Part shown: in pieces, positions 63,811 to 64,000 of the stretch
Layout: the number at the start of each line of letters is the position of its first letter
Position numbering within the stretch: the stretch's first letter is position 1
Assembly: GCF_030464885.1 (NCBI RefSeq)
Contig: NZ_JALPRJ010000004.1
Location: forward strand, 62,001 to 126,000
Source: Caballeronia sp. SEWSISQ10-4 2
GTDB taxonomy: Bacteria; Pseudomonadota; Gammaproteobacteria; Burkholderiales; Burkholderiaceae
Direction: 5' to 3'
DNA length: 64,000 nucleotides
The notes under the pieces: model-generated
Databases searched by the model: none
What the model saw: only the letters and a program-made list of their open reading frames with translations
Told to the model about the DNA's origin: nothing
Program-made: the position numbers and the translations under genes

Positions 63811-64000
63811 ATGAGTGCACTGGGTGGAGCGGGAGGCGCAGGCGGAGCAGGGGGGGCAGGCGGCGCGGGTGGCGCAGGTGGCGCGGGGGCGGGTGGCGGC
63901 CCTCCGGGCGACGTGCTGGGCGACTGCGAACTGCTGACCGAGTCGCTCATCTCTCACCGCGACGGCATCGTCGGGCCATGGACGGACAAACGGCTGGCGA
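63811..64000 (+). CDS. Gly/Ala-rich protein, N-terminus only
   Basis: The frame opens at ATG 63811 after GGGGAACAAC and is still open at the window edge (63 residues). Residues about 5-30 are repeats of GGA, followed by GDVLGDCELLTESLISHRDG. I do not recognise it. It follows the cyclase gene by 110 bases and may be controlled by it. Confidence 0.6.
   Translation, partial: MSALGGAGGAGGAGGAGGAGGAGGAGAGGGPPGDVLGDCELLTESLISHRDGIVGPWTDKRLA
63823..63900 (+). repeat. GGNGCN tandem repeat in coding sequence
   Basis: About 78 bases made of six- and nine-base units of the form GGCGCAGGC, encoding Gly-Gly-Ala. Such a tract could change length by slippage in steps of three, keeping the frame, or by single bases in the run of seven G, shifting it. 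Confidence 0.7.

Noticed and set aside
1-64000. CRISPR arrays and rRNA genes
   Set aside because: No regularly spaced short repeats with unique spacers and no rRNA-like sequence were seen on reading the window.

Overview
The window reads as chromosome of a Burkholderiaceae bacterium, most likely of the Paraburkholderia/Caballeronia group. This is inferred from high GC coding style, GGAG-type ribosome binding sites, the neighbourhood yqeY-dnaG-rpoD-tRNA with divergent tsaD, and the order xseB-ispA-dxs-folE2. No rRNA gene or CRISPR array was seen.

Region 1 (1-16066) is accessory. An eight-gene minus-strand cluster (9182 down to 1, running off the left edge) encodes a 2Fe-2S ferredoxin, two different haem-oxygenase-like iron oxidases, three dissimilar ATP-grasp ligases, a PLP decarboxylase and a NodU/CmcH-type carbamoyltransferase. 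It looks like a small-molecule pathway that joins amino acids without an NRPS, then oxidises, decarboxylates and carbamoylates the product; I do not recognise the product. An AT-rich leader with two copies of an 18-bp promoter-like repeat precedes it. Next come an HxlR regulator, an unknown protein and an MFS exporter, then a broken IS5-type transposase and a P4-type integrase at the boundary with core genes.

Region 2 (16266-39845) is mostly core: AMP nucleosidase, a LOG-family nucleotide hydrolase back to back with polA, type II NADH dehydrogenase, a dienelactone hydrolase, a sulfurtransferase, an unknown gene pair, a Rieske oxygenase, xseB-ispA-dxs (isoprenoid precursors), folE2, tsaD, an HI0933-type flavoprotein, yqeY-dnaG-rpoD and a tRNA with a CAT anticodon that fits tRNA-Ile2.

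Region 3 (40028-52301) is catabolic. It holds a D-tartrate module (dctA-type transporter, TarD-type dehydratase, divergent LysR regulator). It also holds an amino acid or amine uptake and transamination operon with an Lrp regulator, a class III aminotransferase, a four-gene polar amino acid ABC transporter and a flavin oxidase. That operon has a truncated gabD at its left, what looks like a truncated ghrA start at its right, and an amber codon near the end of its binding protein. An Rrf2 regulator and azoR follow.

Region 4 (52773-64000) is a second unusual locus: a GH108 muramidase, a three-helix holin, two tandem paralogous unknown proteins with a shared C-terminal domain, and a PDG-repeat protein. 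It resembles a lysis-type (type 10) secretion cassette with candidate cargo. Beyond an orphan peptide-binding protein lie a LuxR-type regulator fused to a cyclic-nucleotide-binding domain, a class III nucleotide cyclase with TPRs, and the start of a Gly/Ala-rich protein cut by the window edge.
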